Shown: piece after piece, positions 1-4,918 of the stretch
How positions within the stretch are numbered: position 1 is the first letter of the stretch
How the letters are laid out: every line of letters begins with the position of its first letter
Origin: Aminidesulfovibrio sp040307135
GTDB lineage: Bacteria; Desulfobacterota; Desulfovibrionia; Desulfovibrionales; Desulfovibrionaceae
Length of the DNA stretch: 5,423 bases
Reading direction: 5' to 3'
Assembly (NCBI GenBank): GCA_040307135.1
Contig: JAWRKD010000021.1
Coordinates: forward strand, 1-5,423
Made by a program: the position numbers and the translations under genes
Notes under the pieces: generated by a model
What the model saw: the letters and a program-made list of their open reading frames with translations, nothing else
What the model was told of the DNA's origin: nothing
The model's database searches: none

Positions 1-262
1 GCTCGCAGCGCGGGTTCTCGCTGTAGGCCGGATGGGCCGGGAAGCGCGGGGCCAGGTCGTACAGCCGCTTGAGGTTCTCCTCGGCCATGATGATGCGGGC
101 CAGGCAGCCGGGCCGCAGGTCCGGCAGGCTGCGCAGGGCCGTCCCCACGGCCAGGGCCTGGTCGATTTCCGCGTGCTGGTCCAGGGAGCCTGGGCGCGAG
201 GCCTGGGCCTCCATCTCGGCCATGGCGCGCCGGATCTCCTGCTCGCTGGGCACGAGTCGCAT
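1..262 (-). CDS. Unidentified early-operon phage protein, C-terminus off the left edge
   Basis: An open frame starts at ATG 262 and runs off the window with 87 residues visible, beginning MRLVPSEQEIRRAMAEMEAQ. The visible part is mostly helical and charged, with an acidic-basic N-terminal helix, a Leu/Ala-rich middle (residues about 35-65) and a Pro/Tyr-rich stretch near the cut. There is no signal peptide, membrane segment or HTH that I recognise. The start is 2 bases after the stop of the 34-residue membrane peptide, and only a weak GGGA lies upstream, so it is probably translated by coupling. Codon use is GC-rich at third positions, like its neighbours. It appears to be the fourth gene of the leftward early transcript. 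I do not recognise the family and assign no function. Confidence 0.7.
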   Translation of the reverse strand, partial: MRLVPSEQEIRRAMAEMEAQASRPGSLDQHAEIDQALAVGTALRSLPDLRPGCLARIIMAEENLKRLYDLAPRFPAHPAYSENPRCE

Positions 263-264
263 GG

Positions 265-369
265 TCAGTCCCGCAGGCCGAGCTTGCGTCCGGCCAGGAC
301 GATGCCGACGAGCATGGCCACCACGAACGCCAGGCCCAGGACCTCGGAGAGGATGGTGGGCTCTTCCAT
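265..369 (-). CDS. 34-residue single-span membrane peptide
   Basis: The frame runs from ATG 369 to TGA at 267-265 and encodes 34 residues. It begins MEEPTILSEVLGLAF. A hydrophobic stretch at about residues 6-27 is rich in Leu, Val, Ala and Gly and is followed by a basic-ended tail (AGRKLGLRD). This predicts one transmembrane helix with the acidic N-terminus outside and the basic C-terminus in the cytoplasm. A GAGGA sits 7 bases before the ATG. The gene lies 3 bases after the stop of the CII-like gene and 2 bases before the next start, so it is tightly embedded in the operon, which is the main reason to believe it. It could modulate a host membrane process or protease, or act as a small exclusion or holin-like peptide. 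No family is recognised. Confidence 0.6.
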   Translation of the reverse strand: MEEPTILSEVLGLAFVVAMLVGIVLAGRKLGLRD

Positions 370-372
370 GGC

Positions 373-843
373 CTAGTCCTCGGCCGCGCCCGCGATGGGC
401 CGCAGGCCGGAAATGATCCGGACCACCGAGGCGGACAGGTTCCGCAGCTTGACGATGATGTCCCGGGCCTCCTCCTCGGTGATCCGCTCGTCGCCCATGG
501 CCTCGGCCGCCGCCTGCACCGCGGCGGCCAGGTCGGCCAGCAGGTCGGCCATGGACCCGAGCAGGGCCTTGTGGTTCAAGGGGCGGGGCTGCAGGCGCAC
601 GGCCCCGTGGTCCACCTGGGCCTGGATCCAGTCCAGTATCAGGGTGCTCCGGCAGGCCATGCAGAACCGGGGCAGGGACGTGAGCTTGGGGAAATAGTCG
701 TCTGTGGCGCAGCGCATGCGGTTGAGCGTGGTGGGGCTCCAGCCCACGATGGCGGCCACGTCCTCCCACGAACGGCCGGAATGGGCCACCATGAGCAGGA
801 GCACATCCTTGGCGTTGAGCATGAGCAACTGATTCTCGTTCAC
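373..843 (-). CDS. CII-like phage transcriptional regulator
   Basis: This 156-residue protein resembles the phage regulatory protein CII family (CP76, the 186 CII type), which activates a promoter for the immunity repressor when lysogeny is being established. Residues about 12-47 form an HTH-like region (AKDVLLLMVAHSGRSWEDVA, then a VGWSPTTLNRM turn and helix). Residues 48-77 are a YFPKLTSLPRF-like segment. The C-terminal half (about 88-146) is an Ala/Leu-rich helical bundle with an ITEEEARDII segment, matching the two-part layout of 186 CII. The start is GTG 843, supported by AGGAGG at 851-856 with a 7-base spacer. Cysteines at 45, 61 and 64 (including CxxC) are an oddity that could bind metal. 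It is second in the leftward operon, after the Cro-like gene. The role rests on similarity of layout and position, not on a search. Confidence 0.65.
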   Translation of the reverse strand: MNENQLLMLNAKDVLLLMVAHSGRSWEDVAAIVGWSPTTLNRMRCATDDYFPKLTSLPRFCMACRSTLILDWIQAQVDHGAVRLQPRPLNHKALLGSMADLLADLAAAVQAAAEAMGDERITEEEARDIIVKLRNLSASVVRIISGLRPIAGAAED

Positions 844-863
844 AGCCTCGCCTCCTCACCTTC

Positions 864-892
864 TTGGTAAAAATTTCCGCAGCGCGTATGAC
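864..892 (+). promoter_or_regulatory. Possible pE-like promoter directed at the repressor
   Basis: TTGGTA (864-869) and TATGAC (887-892) are separated by 17 bases, each matching four of six consensus positions. Transcription would run antisense through the Cro-like gene and on to the repressor. In phage 186 the CII-activated establishment promoter lies in the same place, between apl and cII. This is a weak sequence match strengthened only by position. Confidence 0.25.
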
Positions 893-902
893 ATTTCCGC
901 AG
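873..902. repeat. 10-base direct repeat with 20-base period (candidate activator site)
   Basis: ATTTCCGCAG occurs exactly at 873-882 and again at 893-902, inside the 61-base gap between the Cro-like stop and the CII-like start. The 20-base period puts both copies on the same face of the helix. The copies overlap the weak rightward promoter described here. A regulator binding site, perhaps for the CII-like protein, is the simplest reading. I did not see the repeat elsewhere in the window. Confidence 0.4.
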
Positions 903-904
903 GC

Positions 905-1204
905 CTACGCCGCGGGCAGGGACGTGGATTCGCGCTCGGCCAGCCGGGCGCGCAGTTCCTGGTTCTCGGCCAGGAGCTGGGCCTTGGACACGGCCCGCAT
1001 GGGCAAAAGCCCGGCCGGGACCCCGGCTGCGGTGAGCCGGTCGTGCAGGGACGTGCGCAGGGTCTTCTGCTTCAGGGCATAGGACAGCCGCTGCCCCGAC
1101 ACGCCGACCGCCCGGGCCAGGTCTTCCAGGGTCAGGCCGCGCTCCAGACGCCAGGCCGTAAGCAACTGTTGACGGGTGGGGATTTTTCCGTTTAGCGTGG
1201 TCAT
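905..1204 (-). CDS. Cro/Apl-like small HTH regulator
   Basis: This 99-residue DNA-binding protein is the first gene of the leftward early operon, divergent from the repressor, which is the place of Cro, Apl or Ner proteins in lambdoid, 186-like and Mu-like phages. Residues about 13-66 carry an HTH: LLTAWRLERGLTLEDLARAV then GVSGQRLSYALKQKTL, with TLEDLARAVGVSGQRLSYAL as the helix-turn-helix. Residues about 72-91 (KAQLLAENQELRARLAERE) have Leu/Ala heptad spacing and suggest a short coiled coil for dimerisation. The frame is open further upstream, to 1417, but that extension is antisense to the repressor and translates AT-rich promoter DNA. The ATG at 1204, preceded by a weak GGTGA, is therefore chosen. 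A GTG four codons earlier in the same frame is an alternative. Its target is probably the divergent control region. Confidence 0.8.
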   Translation of the reverse strand: MTTLNGKIPTRQQLLTAWRLERGLTLEDLARAVGVSGQRLSYALKQKTLRTSLHDRLTAAGVPAGLLPMRAVSKAQLLAENQELRARLAERESTSLPAA

Positions 1205-1227
1205 ATTTTTCACCAACCTGTAAAATT

Positions 1228-1251
1228 GTCCCGCTGGAACTCTCGTGGGAC
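1228..1251. promoter_or_regulatory. Inverted repeat, likely operator 1
   Basis: GTCCCGC (1228-1234) and GTGGGAC (1245-1251) are arms of an inverted repeat with one mismatch and a 10-base spacer, centred in the divergent gap. The arm centres are 17 bases apart. The site lies just downstream of the -10 of the leftward promoter, so a bound protein would block transcription of the Cro-like operon. Which of the two HTH proteins binds it cannot be told from sequence. Confidence 0.5.
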
Positions 1252-1261
1252 TGTTGAGCTT

Positions 1262-1291
1262 TATATAGCGAAAAAAAATTGAAGCCGTCAA
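1262..1291 (-). promoter_or_regulatory. Leftward early promoter (PR-like)
   Basis: On the minus strand TTGACG (1291-1286) and TATATA (1267-1262) are separated by 18 bases in a strongly AT-rich stretch. They match the sigma-70 consensus well and would start transcription near 1255, about 50 bases before the Cro-like ATG. It should drive the Cro-like, CII-like and following genes. It is flanked by one inverted repeat at the start site and overlapped by another at the -35, as expected for a lysogeny switch. Confidence 0.6.
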
Positions 1292-1292
1292 T
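1278..1292. promoter_or_regulatory. Inverted repeat over the -35, possible operator 2
   Basis: ATTGAAGCCGTCAAT is a 15-base near-palindrome: six of seven pairs match around a central base. It contains the -35 element of the leftward promoter. Its arms are unrelated in sequence to the GTCCC/GGGAC repeat, so the two sites may be read by different proteins or by different domains of the repressor. Confidence 0.35.
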
Positions 1293-1310
1293 AAAAAAGT
1301 AAAGAAAGGC

Positions 1311-1322
1311 AGGAAAAATTTG
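1311..1322 (+). promoter_or_regulatory. Ribosome binding site that fixes the TTG start of the repressor
   Basis: AGGA at 1311-1314 is followed by a 5-base A/T spacer and TTG at 1320. The first in-frame ATG is about 70 codons later and would remove the whole first HTH domain. The TTG is therefore the credible start. A weak start codon suits a repressor made at a low level. Confidence 0.55.
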
Positions 1323-2204
1323 TCGCCAGATACTTTTAGAGAACGATTGCTGCGGGTTATCGAAGATAAAAAAATACAGAAGCAGGTCTTCGCCAAGGCA
1401 GGCGGGGTGACCCCCACCAGCCTTGCCGCCTACCTGAAGGGCCGAAGCCTGCCGAGCCAGGACACCCTGGAGCGCTGGGTGCATGCCTACGGGTTGAGCG
1501 GAACGTGGCTGCTCACCGGCCTCGGCCCCATGTACGAGTTCGGCCGCGAGCTGGCCGGGCCGAAAAAGGCCACGAGCAGCCCCGACCTTGGCGACGATTT
1601 TTCCGCCGAGAACGACGCGGGGCAACTCATCGGGGATCTGCTCTGGGAGATCGTCGGGCTCAAGGACATGAGCCAGGAGGACTTGGCCAAGAAGGCCCGC
1701 ATCCCGCTGGCCGACATGAAAAACATCATGGCGTCCAGACGGCCCCCCACGTTCGACGAGATGACCAAGCTGGCCAAGCGCTGCCACATCAATCCGCTCT
1801 ATCTCATGCTCGGCGAGGAGCCTTATGTCCTGCCCCGGGACCTCATGGCCCGGCTGGAATACGCCACTGGCTTGCGGGCCCGCGACACCCTTTCCCTGGC
1901 CAGCAGCTTGGGCGTGGACACCGAGGACGTGCGGCAATGGCTGCGCTCCAAGGGGCTGAAAACCAGAATCCCGAACACGTGGATGATCAGCCTGGTGCGG
2001 AAATACCACCTCAACCCGGCATGGCTGCTGCGGGGGCGAGGGAGAACCCATCTCGGGCCCGAGGACGTTGAAGAGGCCGTGCGCATGCTCGGCGCCTACG
2101 CCGAACAGGACGGGCCGACCCTGCCCATGGCGGCCGAGGACAAGGCGGACTATGGAGGGCAACCCGCGGCCCCTCGAAGCAAGGCCGTGGGCCACGAAGA
2201 CTGA
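1320..2204 (+). CDS. CI-type phage repressor with three tandem HTH domains
   Basis: This 294-residue protein is the likely immunity repressor, alone on the plus strand and divergent from the Cro-like gene. It holds three copies of one domain of about 65 residues. Copy 1 (about 5-70) has KQVFAKAGGVTPTSLAAYLK and ends WLLTGLGP. Copy 2 (about 102-167) has SQEDLAKKARIPLADMKNIM and ends LYLMLGEEP. Copy 3 (about 172-242) has RDTLSLASSLGVDTEDVRQW and ends PAWLLRGRG. The WLLxGxGP ending is typical of the phage CI repressor HTH domain family. A short acidic linker (about 82-100) separates copies 1 and 2, and copies 2 and 3 are almost fused. The last 50 residues are low-complexity and hydrophilic. There is no LexA/CI-type S24 peptidase domain, so RecA-stimulated self-cleavage is unlikely. 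Ordinary CI repressors carry one HTH. The start is TTG. Function as repressor is inferred from domain type and position. Confidence 0.8.
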   Translation: MSPDTFRERLLRVIEDKKIQKQVFAKAGGVTPTSLAAYLKGRSLPSQDTLERWVHAYGLSGTWLLTGLGPMYEFGRELAGPKKATSSPDLGDDFSAENDAGQLIGDLLWEIVGLKDMSQEDLAKKARIPLADMKNIMASRRPPTFDEMTKLAKRCHINPLYLMLGEEPYVLPRDLMARLEYATGLRARDTLSLASSLGVDTEDVRQWLRSKGLKTRIPNTWMISLVRKYHLNPAWLLRGRGRTHLGPEDVEEAVRMLGAYAEQDGPTLPMAAEDKADYGGQPAAPRSKAVGHED

Positions 2205-2213
2205 GGGTTTTGG

Positions 2214-2253
2214 AGGGCGGTGGCCGCCGGACTAGGTCCGAGCCGCCCGCCCT
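2214..2253. terminator. Imperfect hairpin after the repressor
   Basis: AGGGCGG (2214-2220) pairs with CCGCCCT (2247-2253). Inside, GGC (2222-2224) pairs with GCC (2242-2244), and CGGAC (2228-2232) pairs with GTCCG (2236-2240) around a TAG loop. The stem is strong and begins 10 bases after the repressor stop, but neither strand has a T-run after it. It could slow transcription or mark a recombination point rather than be an intrinsic terminator. Confidence 0.35.
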
Positions 2254-2264
2254 GCGGCTCATTC

Positions 2265-2318
2265 AGGGCCGTCCGGATGTGTACACGTGAGAACACCAGC
2301 GGCCTTTTTCAGGGCCGC
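2265..2318. terminator. Overlapping hairpins between convergent genes, possible terminators
   Basis: GCGGCC (2299-2304) and GGCCGC (2313-2318) form a hairpin with TTTTTCAG in the loop. Alternatively AGGGCCG (2265-2271) can pair with CGGCC plus two T bases (2300-2306), leaving the T-run at the 3' side, as in a rightward terminator for the repressor. The long loop of that version contains the perfect palindrome GTGTACAC (2279-2286). For the leftward lipoprotein transcript only the first hairpin applies and no clean T-run follows. The whole gap 2205-2379 holds no gene that I can support. Confidence 0.35.
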
Positions 2319-2379
2319 GGGCATAGAGCCTTCGATGCGAATGCGGATAACAGCTATCACCCAATGAAATAGAAAAGCG

Positions 2380-2967
2380 TCACCGCCAGGCCTGCGCCGC
2401 CTTGGTGACCACGGAATAGGACGCGGCGCAGGCGATGGTTCCGTCCGAGGCGTCCACGATCCGCAGGGAGACATATATCTTTTGCGCCTCGCGACAGCAC
2501 AAGAGCCCGTCGTAATCCTTGAACTTAAGTTCGCCGCCCATGGTATAGGTCCCGACCACGAGAAAACGCACGTCGTGGCCGCGGGCGATCTCCTTGACGT
2601 TGCGCGAGAGCGCGAACTCGCCCCCCCGCTCGCGGATGAAAATCCTGTCCTGGTTCAGCTTGAGTTCCTTGATCTTGTAGCCGCGCCCGGCCAGGGCGTT
2701 GGCGATGATCTCGGCCGACATGCGGCCGAACGAGGAACTGCGCTCCAAGTCATCGACACTCACCAGGCTGGCCACGATGAGTGGGATATTCTTGTCGATG
2801 GACGCGCCGCAGGAGTTCAGCATTTCGTCCACAGCCGCCCGGGTGGCCTGGACGAAATCCGAAGCCTCCTGGAGCTGCGTGACCTGGGGATTGACCGCCT
2901 GGGGTTCCGTGCCCGCGCAGGCGGCCAGCAAGGCCATGGCGAGGAAGGAGAGGGCGAGGGTGCGCAT
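2380..2967 (-). CDS. FlgO-like lipoprotein
   Basis: This is a 195-residue exported lipoprotein. The signal peptide is MRTLALSFLAMALLAACAG, with lipobox LAAC and the lipidated Cys at 17; the Ala after it suits outer-membrane sorting. Residues about 45-175 resemble the FlgO domain: a helix, then IPLIVASLVSVDDLERSSSF, a GRMSAEIIANALAGRGYKIKE helix-strand, a GEFALSR segment and a FLVVGTYTMGG strand. FlgO of Vibrio is an outer-membrane lipoprotein linked to flagellar stability. Family members elsewhere are mostly uncharacterised. AAGGAG at 2978-2973 overlaps the stop of the upstream lipoprotein gene, so the two are translationally coupled. No phage-structure motif is present. In this prophage-like setting it may be a lysogenic-conversion protein that alters the host surface. 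Two adjacent Cys (about 157-158) and others may form disulfides. Confidence 0.75.
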   Translation of the reverse strand: MRTLALSFLAMALLAACAGTEPQAVNPQVTQLQEASDFVQATRAAVDEMLNSCGASIDKNIPLIVASLVSVDDLERSSSFGRMSAEIIANALAGRGYKIKELKLNQDRIFIRERGGEFALSRNVKEIARGHDVRFLVVGTYTMGGELKFKDYDGLLCCREAQKIYVSLRIVDASDGTIACAASYSVVTKAAQAWR

Positions 2968-2976
2968 GGCCGCTCC

Positions 2977-3672
2977 TTATTGGCTGATGGTGTAGCGCCG
3001 GGCCGGACCTGGAGCGGGAAGCTCGGTGCGGTCGGGCGAGAAGAAATAGTGGCCCTTGTCCAGGTCAGCGACGTAGTAGATGTTTGTCTTGCGAAATACC
3101 AGCTCGCCGGCAGGGTTGAACAGGTTGACGTTCACGATGATCTCGTTGCGGGGCATATCCACGGCCGAGGCCTGGCCGATCTCTTCCGTGGCTGCGGCCG
3201 CGGCTCCCGAGGCGAATATTCCCAGGGTCGCGTCGCTGGAGCTGCCCCATGCCTTGTACACACCATAGCCGATGCCGGTCATGACCAGCCCGGTTCCCGG
3301 AAAGTCGCGGTTTCCACCGGTGTCGCCGTGCTCCACGCACTGCACGGACCAGTCCAGTTTCATGCTGCCCTGGTCCAGGCTCGTGACGCGGGCTCCCGCA
3401 TCCACCAACCAAGTGGTCCAAAAGGATCGGAATGCCCTGCCAAAGGAGGAGTTGTCGTTGGGCAGGATCTTCACCGGCCCGGCGAGCATGGGCGCCAGGT
3501 CGGGCGAGGCGGTGATGTCCGAGCCGAAGTCCGAGACCAGGACTTCCCAGTGCCGGGCGGCCTGGAGCTTCTTCTGGGTCTCGAAAAGGAAGGAGACGGG
3601 CTTGGGCTTCTGGGCGCAGGACCAGAGAAAGGCCAGGGCCAGGATGGAAACGAGCGCTAGGAACTTCCGCAT
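2977..3672 (-). CDS. Lipoprotein of unknown function, partner of the FlgO-like protein
   Basis: This is a 231-residue exported lipoprotein. The signal peptide is MRKFLALVSILALAFLWSC, with lipobox LWSC and the lipidated Cys at 19. The start at 3672 is chosen over an in-frame ATG at 3690 because AGGAGG (3684-3679) stands 6 bases before it, while the upstream one has no such site and would spoil the signal peptide. The mature part begins with a helix and strand (about 41-50, HWEVLVSDFG), then a segment with NDNSSFGRAF (about 77-86), a Gly/Ala-rich middle (about 130-165) and C-terminal strands including VNLFNPAGEL. SSFGR here recalls SSSFGR in the FlgO-like neighbour, so the two may share a fold and work as a pair. 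The stop TAA overlaps the neighbour's ribosome site. I do not recognise a family. Confidence 0.72.
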   Translation of the reverse strand: MRKFLALVSILALAFLWSCAQKPKPVSFLFETQKKLQAARHWEVLVSDFGSDITASPDLAPMLAGPVKILPNDNSSFGRAFRSFWTTWLVDAGARVTSLDQGSMKLDWSVQCVEHGDTGGNRDFPGTGLVMTGIGYGVYKAWGSSSDATLGIFASGAAAAATEEIGQASAVDMPRNEIIVNVNLFNPAGELVFRKTNIYYVADLDKGHYFFSPDRTELPAPGPARRYTISQ

Positions 3673-3710
3673 GATGGTCCTCCTCGGCATGGCGTGAAAC
3701 GATATTGATC

Positions 3711-3739
3711 ACCTTACATAGGCTGGCGCGCGAGTTCAA
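3711..3739 (-). promoter_or_regulatory. Possible promoter of the lipoprotein pair
   Basis: On the minus strand TTGAAC (3739-3734) and TAAGGT (3716-3711) are 17 bases apart, ahead of the first lipoprotein start. The -35 is good and the -10 poor (three of six). A promoter of its own would let the lipoproteins be expressed in a lysogen while the tail genes are silent. Support is weak. Confidence 0.3.
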
Positions 3740-3861
3740 GAACTCCTCGATTTCCACTCCGGCCCGGGATCCGGCTCCTCGCTGCGGTGGAGGACCGCGG
3801 ACAGGGCGATGGCCAGATCCCGGATCTAGGCCTCCTGCGCATAATCGGCTTCGTCGTACAT
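3736..3861 (-). pseudogene. Remnant of a TraR/DksA-type zinc-finger gene
   Basis: From ATG 3861, with AGGAG 6 bases ahead, the frame reads MYDEADYAQEA, then TAG (3828-3826), then IRDLAIALSAVLHRSEEPD and PGPEW before drifting into unrelated sequence and a TGA at 3738-3736. Small phage TraR/DksA-type proteins (about 70-90 residues) start with a D-E-A-D-x-A-Q helix followed by a charged helix. They end in a four-Cys zinc finger with a CRDCGEPI-like motif. Here the first helix and linker are recognisable, but the zinc finger is absent and the amber codon cuts the frame after 11 residues. A change from GAG to TAG would explain the stop. The family normally acts on RNA polymerase. The copy sits 28 bases after the tail-fibre stop. 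Recognition rests on a short match, so other small phage proteins remain possible. Confidence 0.5.
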
Positions 3862-3889
3862 GCTCTACTCCTCTTCTTCAATCTTCAAG

Positions 3890-4615
3890 CTAGGATACTC
3901 TAAATATTTCCATTTTCGTGTAGCCTGCCGTAACATCGACAACCTTGCTGCCATTGGAGACGCGGAATCCAAACGAAACAGTATCACCTGCATCCAAAAA
4001 TTGGCACATGGAAAATGCCATGCGCAGATAACCTCCAGTTGCGAGATAATATGGGTTTCCATAAAAAAGCGTCTGGTTGATATTCCCATTCTGTTGAAAG
4101 TATACCCACATCAGCGTGTGATTTGAGGCGATTCCCTCCAATGCCAAAACACTGGAGAGATGATAAAGCCCATTAGTTGGGGCGGTAAACAGTTTGTTCG
4201 TGCTATCCCATAGGCTATCCGGGTCATTAATCACCTGATCGAACGCCAGCTTATAGGCTGTATTGTCGCCTGTGACGTTTGTAAGGCCCGAGTTCAAACG
4301 AACTACAGCCCTCGGCGGCAATTGGAGTTCTGCAATTGCTACGGCGAGGTCTGCATGTCCATGCACTGGCAAGGCCTCCACATCCGAGACGCCATAGAGG
4401 AAACCCATGAGGTTCGCGGTCAGGGCTTCGCCCTCCAGGGTGACGGTGCTCAGGCCCGTGCCCGAACTATAGGAGGCCGAGACCACGGCGCCGGTCTTGT
4501 AGCCATCCGCGCCGCAGTTGGCCCGGACCTTGCGGCCCGCGGTGAGGATATCCGTCATGTCCCCGGACGTGGTGAATGCGGTGGGGGAAACATAGGTCGC
4601 GCTGATGTCGGCCAT
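3890..4615 (-). CDS. Tail-fibre-like protein with C-terminal C1q-like domain
   Basis: This 241-residue protein has two parts. Residues 1-78 (MADISATYVSPTAFTTSGDM, then GRKVRANCGADGYKTGAVVS and a GLSTVTLEG strand) look like a small beta-rich attachment module seen in phage tail proteins. After a linker (79-102), residues about 103-241 resemble a C1q/TNF-like jelly roll: AYKLAFDQVIN, LFTAPTNGLYHLSS (the C1q FxAPxxGxYxFS signature), LDAGDTVSF and a final TKMEIFRVS strand. Such domains form trimers at the tips of fibres and bind receptors or glycans, so it probably recognises the host surface. ATG 4615 overlaps the upstream stop (TAATG), with GGAGG ahead. DNA of the C1q part is about 45% GC in lines counted against about 67% in the N-terminal part, suggesting a swapped module. 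It could also be a baseplate or decoration protein. Confidence 0.72.
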   Translation of the reverse strand: MADISATYVSPTAFTTSGDMTDILTAGRKVRANCGADGYKTGAVVSASYSSGTGLSTVTLEGEALTANLMGFLYGVSDVEALPVHGHADLAVAIAELQLPPRAVVRLNSGLTNVTGDNTAYKLAFDQVINDPDSLWDSTNKLFTAPTNGLYHLSSVLALEGIASNHTLMWVYFQQNGNINQTLFYGNPYYLATGGYLRMAFSMCQFLDAGDTVSFGFRVSNGSKVVDVTAGYTKMEIFRVS

Positions 4616-4917
4616 TACTTGAACTCCTCCCAGACCTTCATTTCAGCGGTCTGCGTGCGGCCGGTCCAGCCGGGCAGCGTGACCACGGCCTGGAGCCGGT
4701 AGATTCCTTCCTGGTCGAGCTCGCCCGCCTGAACCAGGTGGCGCACGCCCGTGCGGGCCCCCTCCACCTGCACTACTTCGGCCGACCAGATGGCCACGGT
4801 TCCATCCGGCTTCCGCACGGCCATGGACACGGCCGTGGCCTCGCTGAGGTCCTCGCCGGTATCCAGGATGATGGCCGTGCCAACGTCGCCCTTGTAGATC
4901 TTGTTCGCTCTGGCCAT
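4615..4917 (-). CDS. Small tail/baseplate protein, BppU-like beta-sandwich candidate
   Basis: This is a 100-residue protein, MARANKIYKGDVGTAIILDT onward. The pattern of short strands around IYKGDVGTAIILDTG, the VRKPDGTVAIWSA hairpin, GELDQEGIYRLQAVV and a final TAEMKVWEEF strand fits an immunoglobulin-like beta-sandwich. It resembles the N-terminal domain of phage baseplate upper proteins (BppU) and similar small tail genes. The start at ATG 4917 is preferred over the longer frame to 4989, since AAGGAG (4930-4925) lies 7 bases before it and the extension overlaps the upstream gene. Its stop overlaps the start of the fibre-like gene, so both are probably made in fixed ratio. It may link the fibre to the baseplate. 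The specific family call is tentative, while the reality of the gene is well supported. Confidence 0.7.
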   Translation of the reverse strand: MARANKIYKGDVGTAIILDTGEDLSEATAVSMAVRKPDGTVAIWSAEVVQVEGARTGVRHLVQAGELDQEGIYRLQAVVTLPGWTGRTQTAEMKVWEEFK

Positions 4918-4918
4918 G

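Noticed and set aside
32..416. Two plus-strand frames opposite the membrane peptide and left-edge gene
   Set aside because: They are Arg/Gly/Pro-rich shadows opposite a tightly packed minus-strand operon, with no ribosome site.
840..2195. A 451-codon open frame on the minus strand
   Set aside because: It is antisense to the repressor for most of its length, crosses the AT-rich promoter gap (giving a Phe/Leu/Ser-rich stretch) and then overlaps the Cro-like gene out of frame. No ribosome site or domain was seen. The GC-rich third positions of the real genes create it.
2259..2324. A 21-codon minus-strand frame beginning MPAALKKAAGV in the convergent gap
   Set aside because: It has only a weak upstream purine tract, lies in the hairpin region, and has no neighbour support.
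2482..3660. A 392-codon open frame on the plus strand
   Set aside because: It lies antisense across both lipoprotein genes, which have clear signal peptides, lipoboxes and ribosome sites. Its translation is a His/Gly/Asp-rich shadow of GC-rich codons.
3065..3757. A 230-codon minus-strand frame beginning MEIEEFLNS
   Set aside because: It overlaps the first lipoprotein gene in another frame, has no ribosome site, and becomes His/Arg/Pro-rich where the lipoprotein is well formed.
3761..3827. Inverted GATCCCGG/CCGGGATC copies around the zinc-finger gene remnant, considered as a mobile-element end
   Set aside because: The arms are only 8 bases, GC-rich and inside former coding sequence. There is no target duplication or transposase.
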